64,000 nt of DNA from Bradysia coprophila (lineage: Eukaryota; Arthropoda; Insecta; Diptera; Sciaridae). Every line of letters starts with the position of its first letter. The stretch's first letter is position 1. The position numbers and the translations under genes were made by a program. Below, one piece after another: positions 35,301-45,013 of the stretch. Where the stretch lies: the NCBI RefSeq assembly GCF_014529535.1, contig NC_050736.1, positions 558,001-622,000 on the forward strand, in the 5' to 3' direction. The notes under the pieces were generated by a model that ran no database searches, was not told the origin of the DNA, and worked only from the letters and a program-made list of their open reading frames with translations.

Positions 35301-38300
35301 TATAAATAAACAATTTACTGATAAATATGCTAGTATATAGCTCAAAATAACTACCTATACCGTTATATAGCTCAATATAGCTCAATTAAGCTATATATAT
35401 TTATATATATATATATCCATATTTGGGATCCGTGAAACACCACACACACATAACCAATCACTTCTCACTGATCAGTAACTTTGTAAGTATCATTTTCACC
35501 GATTTATATTGTTTTTACAAAAATTCAAAATGGCGGCCGACGGCCATTTTATTAGGAGGCCTGAAATAGTACTGACGATTCACATATATTAATACCTTTC
35601 AAAAAAAAAATGAAATTTGGTCAAATTTTACTTGAGATATTAACAAAAAACACCACCTTCACTCTACGGCCGAGTAGCCTCATATAAGCTCACTCCAAGA
35701 GACCTAGCTCACGCTCAAGTGAACCGAATTTCATGAACTTTTTTTCCCTTATTGGTACGGTCAATACCTATCTATTGAAGCAAAATCCATCTAAATACGT
35801 TCAAATTTGGCCAACCTACAAGCAAAAACGGCTTGCCGCCCTGCACCTAGTTCACACCAAGGGGTCTAACAAACTAGTCGGTCATCCAACTTCCATAAAC
35901 TTTTTTTTGTCGATAGGTATTGTAAATACCTTTCATTTGATGTATCACTTACCAGTGTAGCCTTTAAATGGCCAGAGAAATCTTTGGAAAACGTTAAAGC
36001 ACTTATGGGGCCCCAACTCGGGAGGGGTCGACCCAAAATCGCCCATCTTCGAACTTAGCCTCACAATTTCAACTACCTTTCAGGGAAAAAAAAAATTTTT
36101 GAAATAGGATTTTATTTACTCAAGATATCGACGTGACAGACGGACAGACGGACAGACAAAATTTTTATTGTGGATTCGTCATCTATGAACATAGGCAAAC
36201 ACTTTGCCCTTACCGCCTGCTTCGAATTCCATCAATTACACACGGCACCGTAATCCTATAAGCCCCTTCGTACTTCGTACGGGGCTAAAAAGATCGTTTA
36301 ATTTATTCAACCCTTTTAACATTTCGCAAATTGAAAATTGATTTATCTGCAACGACACTAAAACAAGCGTTTGCAATTGTTTTGTCGTCTGTGTCAATAT
36401 TATTCTTCACACTCAAGTATTGGTTCTTAAATCTTGCGGCTAAACAAACTAATCTCATCTATTAGACTCATCCCAAACACATCTTAGTCAAAAAAACAGC
36501 ATTTCCACAGTTATCGACGAATTTGATTTATCCAATATTTAATTATTGTTCACTTGAATGGTATCTAAGGTATTATGGGTAAAGGCGAAGTAAAGGCGAT
36601 TTGAAGTACCGGCGAATGGCAATTGACTTATGAGCTACGGCTAGAAACTCAAAATTTAATTTCTTCATATTTGGGAGGTCGATATAATTTCCGTTGTACT
36701 CTCAGAATCGTATTCAAATTATTCGTAATTTATCGAATCTTCATTTTTTTTTGAAAAACTTTTACAACCTACAACTGCTCTTATCTTGGTGGTATGAACA
36801 TGTCCGTATCCAAAAACATCGATTGTATTACATCGATAACACATAACAAAACGATTGATTACATTAATTGTTTTCCAGTTATTTTTAGTTTCATTAACCA
36901 AACAAAAGGTACTATTAATACCGGTCTATGCCACTTATAGCATAATTATAGTAAACATCGAGTTGTTGATTAAATTGCCTTCGACCAATAATAAACAAAA
37001 AACAAATTCAATAATTTCAGGTGATGAAGGCATTATGCTATGCAGCAAAGCTAATGTCCGGTTTATACGTTAGCTCTAACGCCGACAAATCGAAGAAATT
37101 TGCAATATTTAGTTCAAAAATATCTGGAGCTCGTGCAACATTAAGGTACAATAATGACTTAACAATGACTGATAGCACGTATTTACACTTCCCTCCCTTC
37201 CTTTTCCAGACTTATAGATGACATTCCAATGCTAAAGTATACCTTAGAATATGGTTGGGGACAAAAGGTATGTTTTCTTATCGCCTTTAAAAAAAACGAA
37301 ATTTTGAATTGTTTTATTCTAGGAACCTGATCGGGCTATGTCTGTATTGGGTGTCATAGCTAATTTCGTAGACCATTTGTACTATCCGATTGAAAAAATA
37401 TGTTGGCTCATCGAGCACAAATTACTAAACGTAACAAATCCCACCAAATGGGATACATTGAGCTCAGTTTTCTGGGTGTCATCGATTTATTTGAACTTGA
37501 TGAGGTTAGTTTGGAAGAGCAACCATTTTCGGAACAGATTTTGAAATTTCGTTTCGATTTTGTTTCAGAACAATGCGAATGGTTGCATTAATCGAACATC
37601 ACAAGCAATGTGTAAGCAGTCAGAAAAGTGATTCCAGGTAAATATACGTTACGATAATTGAAATGTAAGAAATATCAGATAAGAAATGGAAGGTACTGTT
37701 AAGCAAAATTTAGCGATGACCTCCGGTTAAAGTTAAATGTATATATATGGCAGTAAAAGATTTTTAAAAATTACTGAAAGCCAGGGAAAGGGTCAATCAA
37801 AAGTATTGATTCGTTATATGAGGCTTGTATAAATTGAAAAATTAGAATCAGTAGCGAGACGTGATTGAATAGGCTGTTGTATATTTGATATGAGCTTTCT
37901 GGCCTTGGAAAACATTTCAAGAAATATGGTCTGAATTTGCAAATGTATGTTCTAGACCAGGTACACTATCGATATTTCTCAATAGATTGATTGTCCGTAA
38001 TCGCACGAGTGGTTTTCAGTAATTTATCAAATGAAAGGCTCAGAATAAATATTTGGAAACGATATATAAGAAATCGGAGGGAATCTGGTTTCGACCATTA
38101 AATATTCCGCAGCCTTGAACTTTAAGACTTCAATGAACTTGAATATAAAAAAAAAATATTTTCGGTGTTTGTCCAAGCGAGATACAAATTCCGAATAGTA
38201 GTTCAATCCAGATTAAACGGCTACTAATCTGTTATCGACAGCAATAGCAAAAATAAACGATGACCCACCAGTTAACGTGGTCCTAATATAGTACAGTCTA

Positions 38301-39204
38301 TGTTTAAACGAATGAAGTAATAGATTTTATGCTGAAGTACATAATACATTTCATACAAATTCTGTAGGTACATGCCTTTTCTTATCGATGCATCTCACAA
38401 CCTTTTGCGACAGGTGTACTAAGAAATTGATAATGCAGCTAATCTTAAATTTATTATTCATCGTATTGGTATTTACTGATAAAATAACAAAACCAATTAT
38501 GTAAATTCGGTGGTATTTTTCACGAAACATCCTTTATCCTGAATTTAAGGAAATGTAATCATCGCCAAGAGTTATTCAAGAGAAAACGATTTTATAGTTC
38601 TACCATTCGCATCAAATTTATAAGTATGAGAATTCACTGTTTTTACGACAACAAATGATAACAAAATATGACAAAAACGAAATAGATTGATTAAAATATA
38701 GTTCAACGTCAAATTTAGAGATGTCCAGTTTTTTCATCGATTTCCTCCGTTACATCATAAGAGCTTTTTGTTATTACCGCATTTAGTTAGTGACTTTTTT
38801 TCCGTCATATGACATAGTATTCGAAATCACAAAATCTTTCTCTAAGAACCAGCTAAAAATAACTTCAACATTTCGTTTCGATTTTCAGTGCTGCGATGGA
38901 AAAATTGATAAACAATCAGCGCATGGAAGTCATATCAGTGATAAGACTTAGCTTAGATTTGATCCAAGCTGGAAGCACATTACCGAAAGGTTATTTATGG
39001 GGTGGTAAGCTGGAGACTTGGCATGTCGGATTAGTCGGTTTGTGCATGATTTTGGGATTTTTGGAGCTTTTCAAATGTTTACGAAATTTTGTTTATTTAA
39101 TTTCAAAGGTACCTTATCAGCATTCATTGGGATATATCAATATTTTGCGAAGAAGAAAATGGCAAAGTAAATTTTCATCGCTCTACGATCAAAAAGTGCC
39201 TTAA
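26308..39204 (+). CDS. Pex11: Peroxisomal membrane protein 11, gamma type
   Basis: Six exons: 26308-26376, 37021-37145, 37210-37267, 37323-37504, 37569-37637 and 38889-39204, giving 272 residues. The exon 1/2 junction reads YGGRDK|VMKALCYAAKLM, aligning with the YRGRDRLIRVLGYCCQL of human PEX11G without a gap. Later exons give LRLIDDIPMLKYTLEYG, a YYPIEKICW segment and a C-terminal AGSTLPKGYLWGG...VGL membrane region, again PEX11G-like. PEX11 proteins bend and elongate the peroxisomal membrane before fission. The first intron is 10,644 bp and contains the complete sanpodo gene plus two large repeats; intron 5 is 1,251 bp with no gene seen. Two ATGs open the frame (26308 and 26311). Confidence 0.9.
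27545..28425. repeat. Minisatellite, ~36-40 bp unit
   Basis: More than twenty imperfect units of the pattern CCCTTTTACAAACTGTAACA then TTACAGAGTGTTGAT follow one another, with frequent deletions. Variants include CTATAACAAACGGTAACATT. No spacer/repeat regularity of CRISPR type exists. Confidence 0.9.
28437..28610. repeat. 174 bp foldback with perfect 42 bp TIRs
   Basis: Left arm 28437-28478 starts ATGCTCAAAACAAACGAGGC; right arm 28569-28610 is its exact complement. The interior is 90 bp. It is probably a young MITE inserted next to the minisatellite. Confidence 0.9.
28814..31600. other. Intronic stretch between the composite element and sanpodo
   Basis: No gene supported. A frame ending at 30407 lacks an ATG and resembles no family known to me. 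The rest is AT-rich. Confidence 0.4.
31617..31656 (+). promoter_or_regulatory. Possible TATA/initiator pair of sanpodo
   Basis: TATATAAAAAG at 31617-31627 and TCATTT at 31650-31655 have the sequence of an insect TATA box and initiator. The spacing is a few bases longer than usual. The start codon follows about 260 bp later. Confidence 0.35.
31916..33921 (+). CDS. spdo: Sanpodo, four-pass Notch regulator
   Basis: Exons 31916-33253, 33492-33612 and 33701-33921 give 559 residues, close to the fly protein (about 565). NPAF at residues 8-11 is the Numb PTB-binding motif of Sanpodo. A long polar cytoplasmic region rich in Q, S and P follows, with repeated RY(A/E).(I/V)P patches (for example RYACIPAD, RYEIVPTEED, RYAMIPTDDEE). 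Four membrane helices close the protein: about 420-445 across the first junction, 453-472, 487-508 and 521-545. Sanpodo acts at the plasma membrane and endosomes in asymmetric divisions; it promotes Notch signalling in one daughter and is removed by Numb in the other. The gene sits on the same strand inside the first intron of the PEX11 gene. Confidence 0.9.
34181..34306. repeat. 126 bp foldback
   Basis: ACAGTGAACGACATCTCAAA at the left is repeated inverted at 34287-34306; arms are about 38 bp. It lies 260 bp after sanpodo, in the PEX11 intron. Confidence 0.85.
35061..36286. repeat. 1.2 kb repeat bounded by a 13 bp inverted motif
   Basis: AGCCCCGTACGAA opens it at 35061-35073 and the exact complement closes it at 36274-36286. 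A third copy of the motif core is at about 35214. Inside are an AT-rich TATATA tract (35390-35420), a small GGCGGCCGACGGCC palindrome and a GACAGACGGACAGACGGACA run near 36140. No transposase frame. It looks like a non-autonomous DNA element. Confidence 0.6.
36287..37020. other. End of the first PEX11 intron
   Basis: AT-rich, no gene; it ends with an AATAATTTCAG acceptor at 37020. Confidence 0.5.
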
Positions 39205-39601
39205 AATACTGAGTATTAAAATTTCTTTCTTTTATTTATAATTTTGGATATTTTGGTTGATATTTGAATTGTTATTAAGAATTTATTATTATAAATCTAG
39301 TCAATCGTTAAAGTGGTTTTTCATTTCATTCTCAAACATCTATTACGTAGAGTGCGAGCTTATTTCATTCATTGAATTTTCACTGATGGACTGTCGATTG
39401 TTGTTTGGTTGTAGTCGATCATTAAGGGCATAAAGGGGAAAGAAACAACTGTCGAAAAATTGTACCGCAAATTCTATTCAATTCCAAAAATTCAGCAAAT
39501 AAAAAACCAGTTTTTTGTTTTTGTTTTGGCATTCGTGCGTTACCAGAGAAAATGTGGAAAACATAAATCTAGATACTCTTTTGTTAAATAAAACATCTGG
39601 A

Positions 39602-39811
39602 TTTCAGATACAAACTACACAAATTCCAACCGATGCCAACAACCTCACTCAATTCCAAAAATACGACTTAACTTGTCACAGACGGCAAACGGCAGACGGC
39701 GTCTGCAACGGGTTAATACCGGTAATCGTTTCAAAACCAAACTGCAATCAGATGTTCTGTGACAAACAAATTTTAGATTCTGAAGACGATTCCAAAACCC
39801 GAGAAACGTAA
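39602..39811 (+). other. Orphan exon-like frame with four cysteines
   Basis: After a GGATTTCAG acceptor-like run, 70 codons end in TAA. The text includes YDLTCHRRQTADGVCNGLIP and NCNQMFCDKQ, giving a spaced four-cysteine pattern typical of secreted domains, and codons are less AT-biased than the flanks. No ATG and no upstream partner exon are visible. Not recognised; it could be a last exon or a relic. Confidence 0.3.
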
Positions 39812-40024
39812 TACCGAAAATCCGACTTTATTAAAATATATTTTCTGGTGATAGTTCCGTTTTTTATAAATATCTGTAATTATCGTCGTATAGGACCTAG
39901 AGACATTGTTTTCTTCCATGACTCTCCCGTGACTCTCGACTTGTTTTCTTGCAAACATCAAGAAGGAATACATTTTTGATGTAAAAGAGCTATTTTTTAG
40001 ACTAATGGCTAGTTAAAGTACTAA

Positions 40025-40172
40025 TTTATTATAATCGTAAACCATATAGGAATAAAATTAAATCCAAAATGAAAGATTTTGACGAACCCACAGCCCGGAA
40101 AGTTCTCATCCGTGAATCAAAATTTTTCATTTCAGATTTAATTTCATTCATATACGATTTACGATAATAAAA
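40025..40172. repeat. ~148 bp imperfect foldback
   Basis: TTTATTATAATCGTAAACC at the left is matched in inverse by GGTTT-less GATTTACGATAATAAAA at the right, extending to about 38 bp with mismatches on each side. Confidence 0.65.
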
Positions 40173-40716
40173 GAGCTATGCCGGACCTTCAAAAAATCTA
40201 TGATTTTGCCCACAAATGACTTTTATCTTTATGAAAAAGGCAGTTATATCAGATGTTTGAGGGGATAATATTGACAAAATCTACCATAGCCCTCCTCACG
40301 TTATAAAAATCTAATTCAGAACTTCCGGAGGAATATAGTAGTGTAGATTTCGTATCTCTATCTTCTACTGAACAACGCTCTAGAATGGGACTCAGAATCC
40401 ACTTTTTGACAATTATGATGTTCTATAGAGTATTGTTTTTAGAGAAGTTAATTCCTCTGGAAGTTCTGAAACAGGTTTTTTTTTTACGTGAGCAGGAATG
40501 GCTTATGTAAGTATAACAGAATAGAAACAAACAAAAAATAGATTTATAAAGATGTGGACCACCCAAATAGACCTTAGACAGGAATGAGATTATCTCTCAC
40601 ATTCATTTCATCCTTATTACAAGGAAAAAATTAGCGCTGTAAATTTTTAAGTTCAATAAATATGACATGGTTCATAGAAAAGACCGACATGTATTAAGGA
40701 TTTAACACATTGAAAT

Positions 40717-40894
40717 TAATTGCGGCTTGCCAACTTTCGGTACCCTAGACTTTACTTAAATAGTCGATGAATGCCTCCAAATAAATTTATAAAAATCCAA
40801 AACTGAATTCTAGATTTTTAGACATTTATTTGGAGGCATTCCACGACTATTTAAGTAAAGTCCAGGGCGCTGAAAGTTGACAAGCCGCAATTAC
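40717..40894. repeat. ~178 bp foldback with ~65 bp arms
   Basis: TAATTGCGGCTTGCCAACTT at the left end mirrors AAGTTGACAAGCCGCAATTA at the right. The arms continue through TAGTCGATGAATGCCTCCAA. No coding content. Bases 40895-41592 hold no gene. Confidence 0.85.
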
Positions 40895-41592
40895 TTTCGA
40901 TGTTGTTCTTAATATGCGGAACGTAACTTTTAACTTGCAGATGACAAACATACAGTCCAGTCTCTTGTGTCAATCTGCTCGTTTGACGTTTTTCGAGCTT
41001 TTCCGTTATCATATGATTGGTAATGAAAAGTTGTGGAACAAATTCTTTGTTTTGTATCGAATTTTCTTTTTCGATAATCGACTTTTTTGGTACATTTTTG
41101 TCGGGAAGATTTTTTTTTCTGACACAAGGACTTGGACTAATATCATAAACACAAAAATCGAATCTTCTTTTCGCCTCATATTTTTAGAAGATCGACCAGA
41201 AATCTTTTACTTCATTAGTTTTAACATACATTTTCAAACTTCATTGCAATTGTCATAATTTGTCTTGAAAAAAATAAAATGTTTAAGAATTTAGCTATTT
41301 TGGCCGTTTGTGAACGTCAGCAGAAAAATTGTGTTCGAAATGAACAACACTGAGCTCAACATTGTTATGAATCAGAATGTTTTTAAATCAAAAAAGAAAG
41401 TTTGTGTCTAGTTAAATACACCTGAAGATAAGATTTCAGAGATAAGATAAAAAGGAACATTTTTGTGCATGGAAAATCGGTTATAGACAAAACAAAGTTA
41501 TTTGCGACTAATTTTACACGAAAGTTGTCTAAACTAAAGTTTTCTACGACCTTTTCAACGAATTTACTTATTCATCTGCTGAATTTCCAAAA

Positions 41593-42664
41593 ATGGATAC
41601 TGGAACGAAACCCCCTACTAGATTTGTTAGTGTGAAGTGTTTCAGATATTCGCTCGATGCTATTAATGTACTTCAGGTGGTAAGTCACATACACGCAGAT
41701 CAATATCTTTTCGTACACCCAACCCACGATATTCTTCTCAAACAGGTCATTGCGTGCCTAACAATAATTGGTGCAATTTCCATAAAAGCCCTGTTCCGCG
41801 AATATCACTTTACGTCATGGTACTCGGCACTGCATAGCTTACCAAACTTATGGATTGCGATAGGTTCTTTTCTAATAATCTTCTCCGTTTTCGGTGTATT
41901 TGCAACGATTAAGAACAGCTGCAAGCTGATTAATTTGGTACGTTTAGAACAAAACTGAAAGCAGGCCTCTGGCTTTAGACCTAATTACTAATATGAAGCG
42001 TTTAGTACGCAGTGTCTATCATAATTGTTTTCATCTTGCAAATGGCAGCAGCGATAACAGGATTCACATTGCTTCCGCAAGCCGGAAGAATAGTACGAGG
42101 CTCACTTAACTCGATGATGGAAGGATATGAGTACAGTTTTAGGTACAGAACCACTATGGATTGGATTCAAGAGAGCGTATGTAGATCAACTGGTCCACCC
42201 TGCGCAATAATGTGAAATAATTTCTCTTCTTCAATTAGTTTGAATGTTGTGGAAACAGCAGCCCATCTGACTGGGATACGATATTAACCAGTCCACCGCA
42301 TTCGTGCTGTCCATTTAACAGCGACTTTGATCATTGTGACCGTTATCGTTCCCATGATCGAGGTTGTCATTCATTTTTATACGACATGGTATTCCGGTGC
42401 ATACTGATCATTGCATCATCGGCATTAGTTGTTGGACTTTTGCAGGTTTTATTCGTTAGAATTGAGATCGGATAAATTTTGAAAGGAATTTCTGTTTTGA
42501 AGATTTGGGGCATCATGTGCGCATTTATGTTGGCTTCGAGAGTGCGACAAGAGAAAACTGAACGTGATGTTCAGAAATGGACTGCTGGCTTAGTGGTGAA
42601 TAAACAAGGAGGATTGGAGACGAAAATATTGGAGGAAAAACATGGAGACATTAACTATATCTAA
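41593..42664 (+). CDS. Tetraspanin, upstream tandem copy
   Basis: Exons 41593-41679, 41746-41937, 42006-42176, 42239-42445 and 42503-42664, all phase 0, give 272 residues. TM1 is around INVLQVVIACLTIIGAIS, TM2 LWIAIGSFLIIFSVFGVF, TM3 YAVSIIIVFILQMAAAIT. The large loop carries the hallmark CCG (FECCGNSS) plus PHSCC, a single C and RGCHS, six cysteines or more. TM4 crosses the last junction as LVVGLLQ|IWGIMCAFML. A 46-residue cytoplasmic tail follows. Without the last splice the frame would end at 42475 after VRIEIG, so intron retention gives a shorter form. Tetraspanins organise membrane protein clusters; the specific partner is unknown. The duplicated unit is about 41330-42695. Confidence 0.85.
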
Positions 42665-42716
42665 TTAGGTTAGAATTCTTGTATTTTGGTCTATGAATTG
42701 GAAATATCTTATATTT

Positions 42717-42808
42717 ATCTGCAGAAGTACACTCGGATTACGTTTCTGTACAGAACACACACTCGCTTCGCTCGTTCGTGTTATGTACTTCTTACACTCC
42801 TGCAGATA
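42717..42808. repeat. Foldback between the tetraspanin copies
   Basis: TATCTGCAG opens and CTGCAGATA closes it, and an inner pair AACACACACTCGC / GCTCGTTCGTGTT meets at a CTTC core. The core resembles that of the foldback at 6286-6405. Confidence 0.6.
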
Positions 42809-43153
42809 CATATATATATATATTAAACAAGCAAAAAGCTAAAAAAATGTTATAATAACAGATAAAACTGAAGAATTTTTTAAATTTAGCGTACTAAAGG
42901 TTCACCAATTCAACAATTTAGCATAGCTCTACCTAAACCTAACAAACTAGAGCCGAGTAGAGATTGTATTTGTAGTGTATGAAGACTGTTTAAGCAGAAG
43001 TAGCTGCCTGCGAACTGCGAACGACTCTAGAAACGTACTATGTTCAAAATGAACAACATTAAACTCAACGTTGTTATGAATCAGAATGGTTTTTTTAATA
43101 CAAATGAAAGAGTGTGTCTAATTAAATACATCAGACAAGATAAGATTCCGGTG

Positions 43154-43651
43154 TAGAGATGTGCAGATCCCCTACTTTTCAGGCAATCCGACATTTAACT
43201 TCGAACCAGACTGTATTCTTTAATGGTTGACTCCCTAATAAAATCAAGGTCAAACTGAATTGGCAATTCGAAGTAAAAAATTACAAAAACGTGAGGGTAT
43301 GATGATGTGGAACAGTAGGGACAGTAGTGATCGCCTTACTTTCGTGGCAAAAGTGAAAGATAAACTTTCAGGGCGTTCGTAACTTTAAGAATTTGTAACT
43401 TGACAGTTCTTACGGGAATACACAAAAATGTCAAGTTACGAATATTTGGAGTTACGAGCGCATGAGAATCAGCATTTCAGCATTTATCGACGAAAAAACC
43501 GATGAACTCTGGAACTGTAACAAATTGTTATGTTACGGATCGGTAGTGATTTCGATATTTGCAAGTCGAAAAATGACCGGTTTTGAAAATTAGCCTACGG
43601 ATCGGGATCGGGTCTAGCGCGCGTTAAAAAAGGCAGGTCAGCATATCTCTA
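43154..43651. mobile_element. 498 bp hAT-like non-autonomous insertion
   Basis: Ends TAGAGATGTGC and GCATATCTCTA are inverted with one mismatch. They are flanked by 8 bp direct repeats TTCCGGTG (43146-43153) and TTCCGGAG (43652-43659), as hAT elements produce. The same place in the upstream tandem unit (about 41435) reads GATTTCAGAGATAAG without the insert. An internal hairpin with CGTAACTTGACA arms lies near 43375-43460. No transposase. Confidence 0.75.
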
Positions 43652-43816
43652 TTCCGGAGATAAGATAAAAAGAAACATTTATTGTATTATTGTGGGTGGA
43701 AAATTGGCTAATCAATTGAATATATTTGGGAATATTTTTGCACAAAATTAGGGGAAAAAGTTATCAAAACTAAAGTTTTCTACGATCTGCTCTATTCATC
43801 TGCTGAATTTACAAAA

Positions 43817-44754
43817 ATGGATGATAATTCGAAGTATTTCGGATATGTGCTCGATGTTCTTAATACACTCCATGTGGTGAGTAACCTACGCATAGATCAT
43901 TTATTTTTGTATACCCCTGATATTCTTCTCGAACAGGTACTTGCATGCGTAACAATATTTGGTGCAATTTCCTTAAAAGTCCTTTTTTGTGATACTTGGT
44001 GGTACTCGGCACCTCGAATCTTACCAAACGTGTGGATTGCGATAGGTTGTTTTCTGATAATTGTCTCAGTTTTCGGTTTATTTGCAACGATTAAAAACAG
44101 GAAAGTGCTGATTATTTTGGTATGTTTAGAACCAAACTGAAAGTTGGCCTATCTCTTTCGATAAAACTACTAAAATGAATCGTTTAGTACGCAGTATCTA
44201 TCATCTTGCAAATAGCAGCAGCGATAACAGGATTCACATTGCTCCCGCAAACTGGGACAATTTTACGAGACTCACTTAATTCGATGATGAAAGGCCAAGA
44301 ATACGAACGCAGACACACTATTTACTGGATTCAAGAGACCGTATACTGATCAACTAGTGGACCGTGTCCAATAACATGAAACATGGAATAATTTCTCTTT
44401 TTCAATTAGTACGAATGCTGTGGAAATAATGACCCATCTGATTGGAACTTGCTATTAACTACTCGACCAGACTCGTGCTGTTCATCTAAAAAAGAATATT
44501 ATTATTGTGATTACCATGAACGAGGGTGCCATTCGCTTTTATACGACATTGTTTTACGATGCATACTGACCATTGCGTTATCTGCATTAGTTGTTGGACT
44601 TTTGCAGGTATTCTTCGTTAGAATTGAGATTGGATAAGTTTTGAAAGAATTTTCTCTTTTTAAGATTTGGGGCATAATGTGCTTACTTGGGCTTCTTGAG
44701 AGCGATAAGAGGAAACTGACCTGGATGTCCAGAAATAGACGGCTGGCTCATTAG
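43817..44754 (+). CDS. Tetraspanin, downstream tandem copy with altered tail
   Basis: Exons 43817-43876, 43937-44119, 44188-44340, 44410-44607 and 44665-44754 keep all splice borders of the upstream copy and give 227 residues. TM1-TM3 and the loop with CCG (YECCGNND), SCC and RGCHS are retained. TM3 is four residues shorter than in the sister. The last exon starts IWGIMC as in the sister, but small indels then change the frame, giving LLGLLESDKRKL and a stop at 44752-44754, so the cytoplasmic tail and the end of TM4 differ. The gene may still be expressed with a new tail or be at an early stage of decay. The duplicated unit is about 43038-44855. Confidence 0.75.
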
Positions 44755-45013
44755 TGGACAAAAGAGGAGGATTGGAGATGAAAATAAACTAGAGACTAAA
44801 ATGAACATTAACTACATCTAATTAGGTTATAATCCTTGTACTTTGGTCATTGCGATGGCAATGAAATTTTCGCGTATATCATGAAAATAGTGAAAATTCA
44901 ACGAACTCACAATGAAAATGTGTGATCTGTGTTAGGGAAATTAAAACTTTATTTTAATTTATGTGGAATTCCATCGAAGTGAGTGTTACTCTCAATAAAT
45001 ATCATAATTTTTA

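Noticed and set aside
40914-41258. 114-residue plus-strand frame rich in F, I and K
   Set aside because: Composition is that of AT-rich noncoding DNA and no splice partners or homology are apparent.
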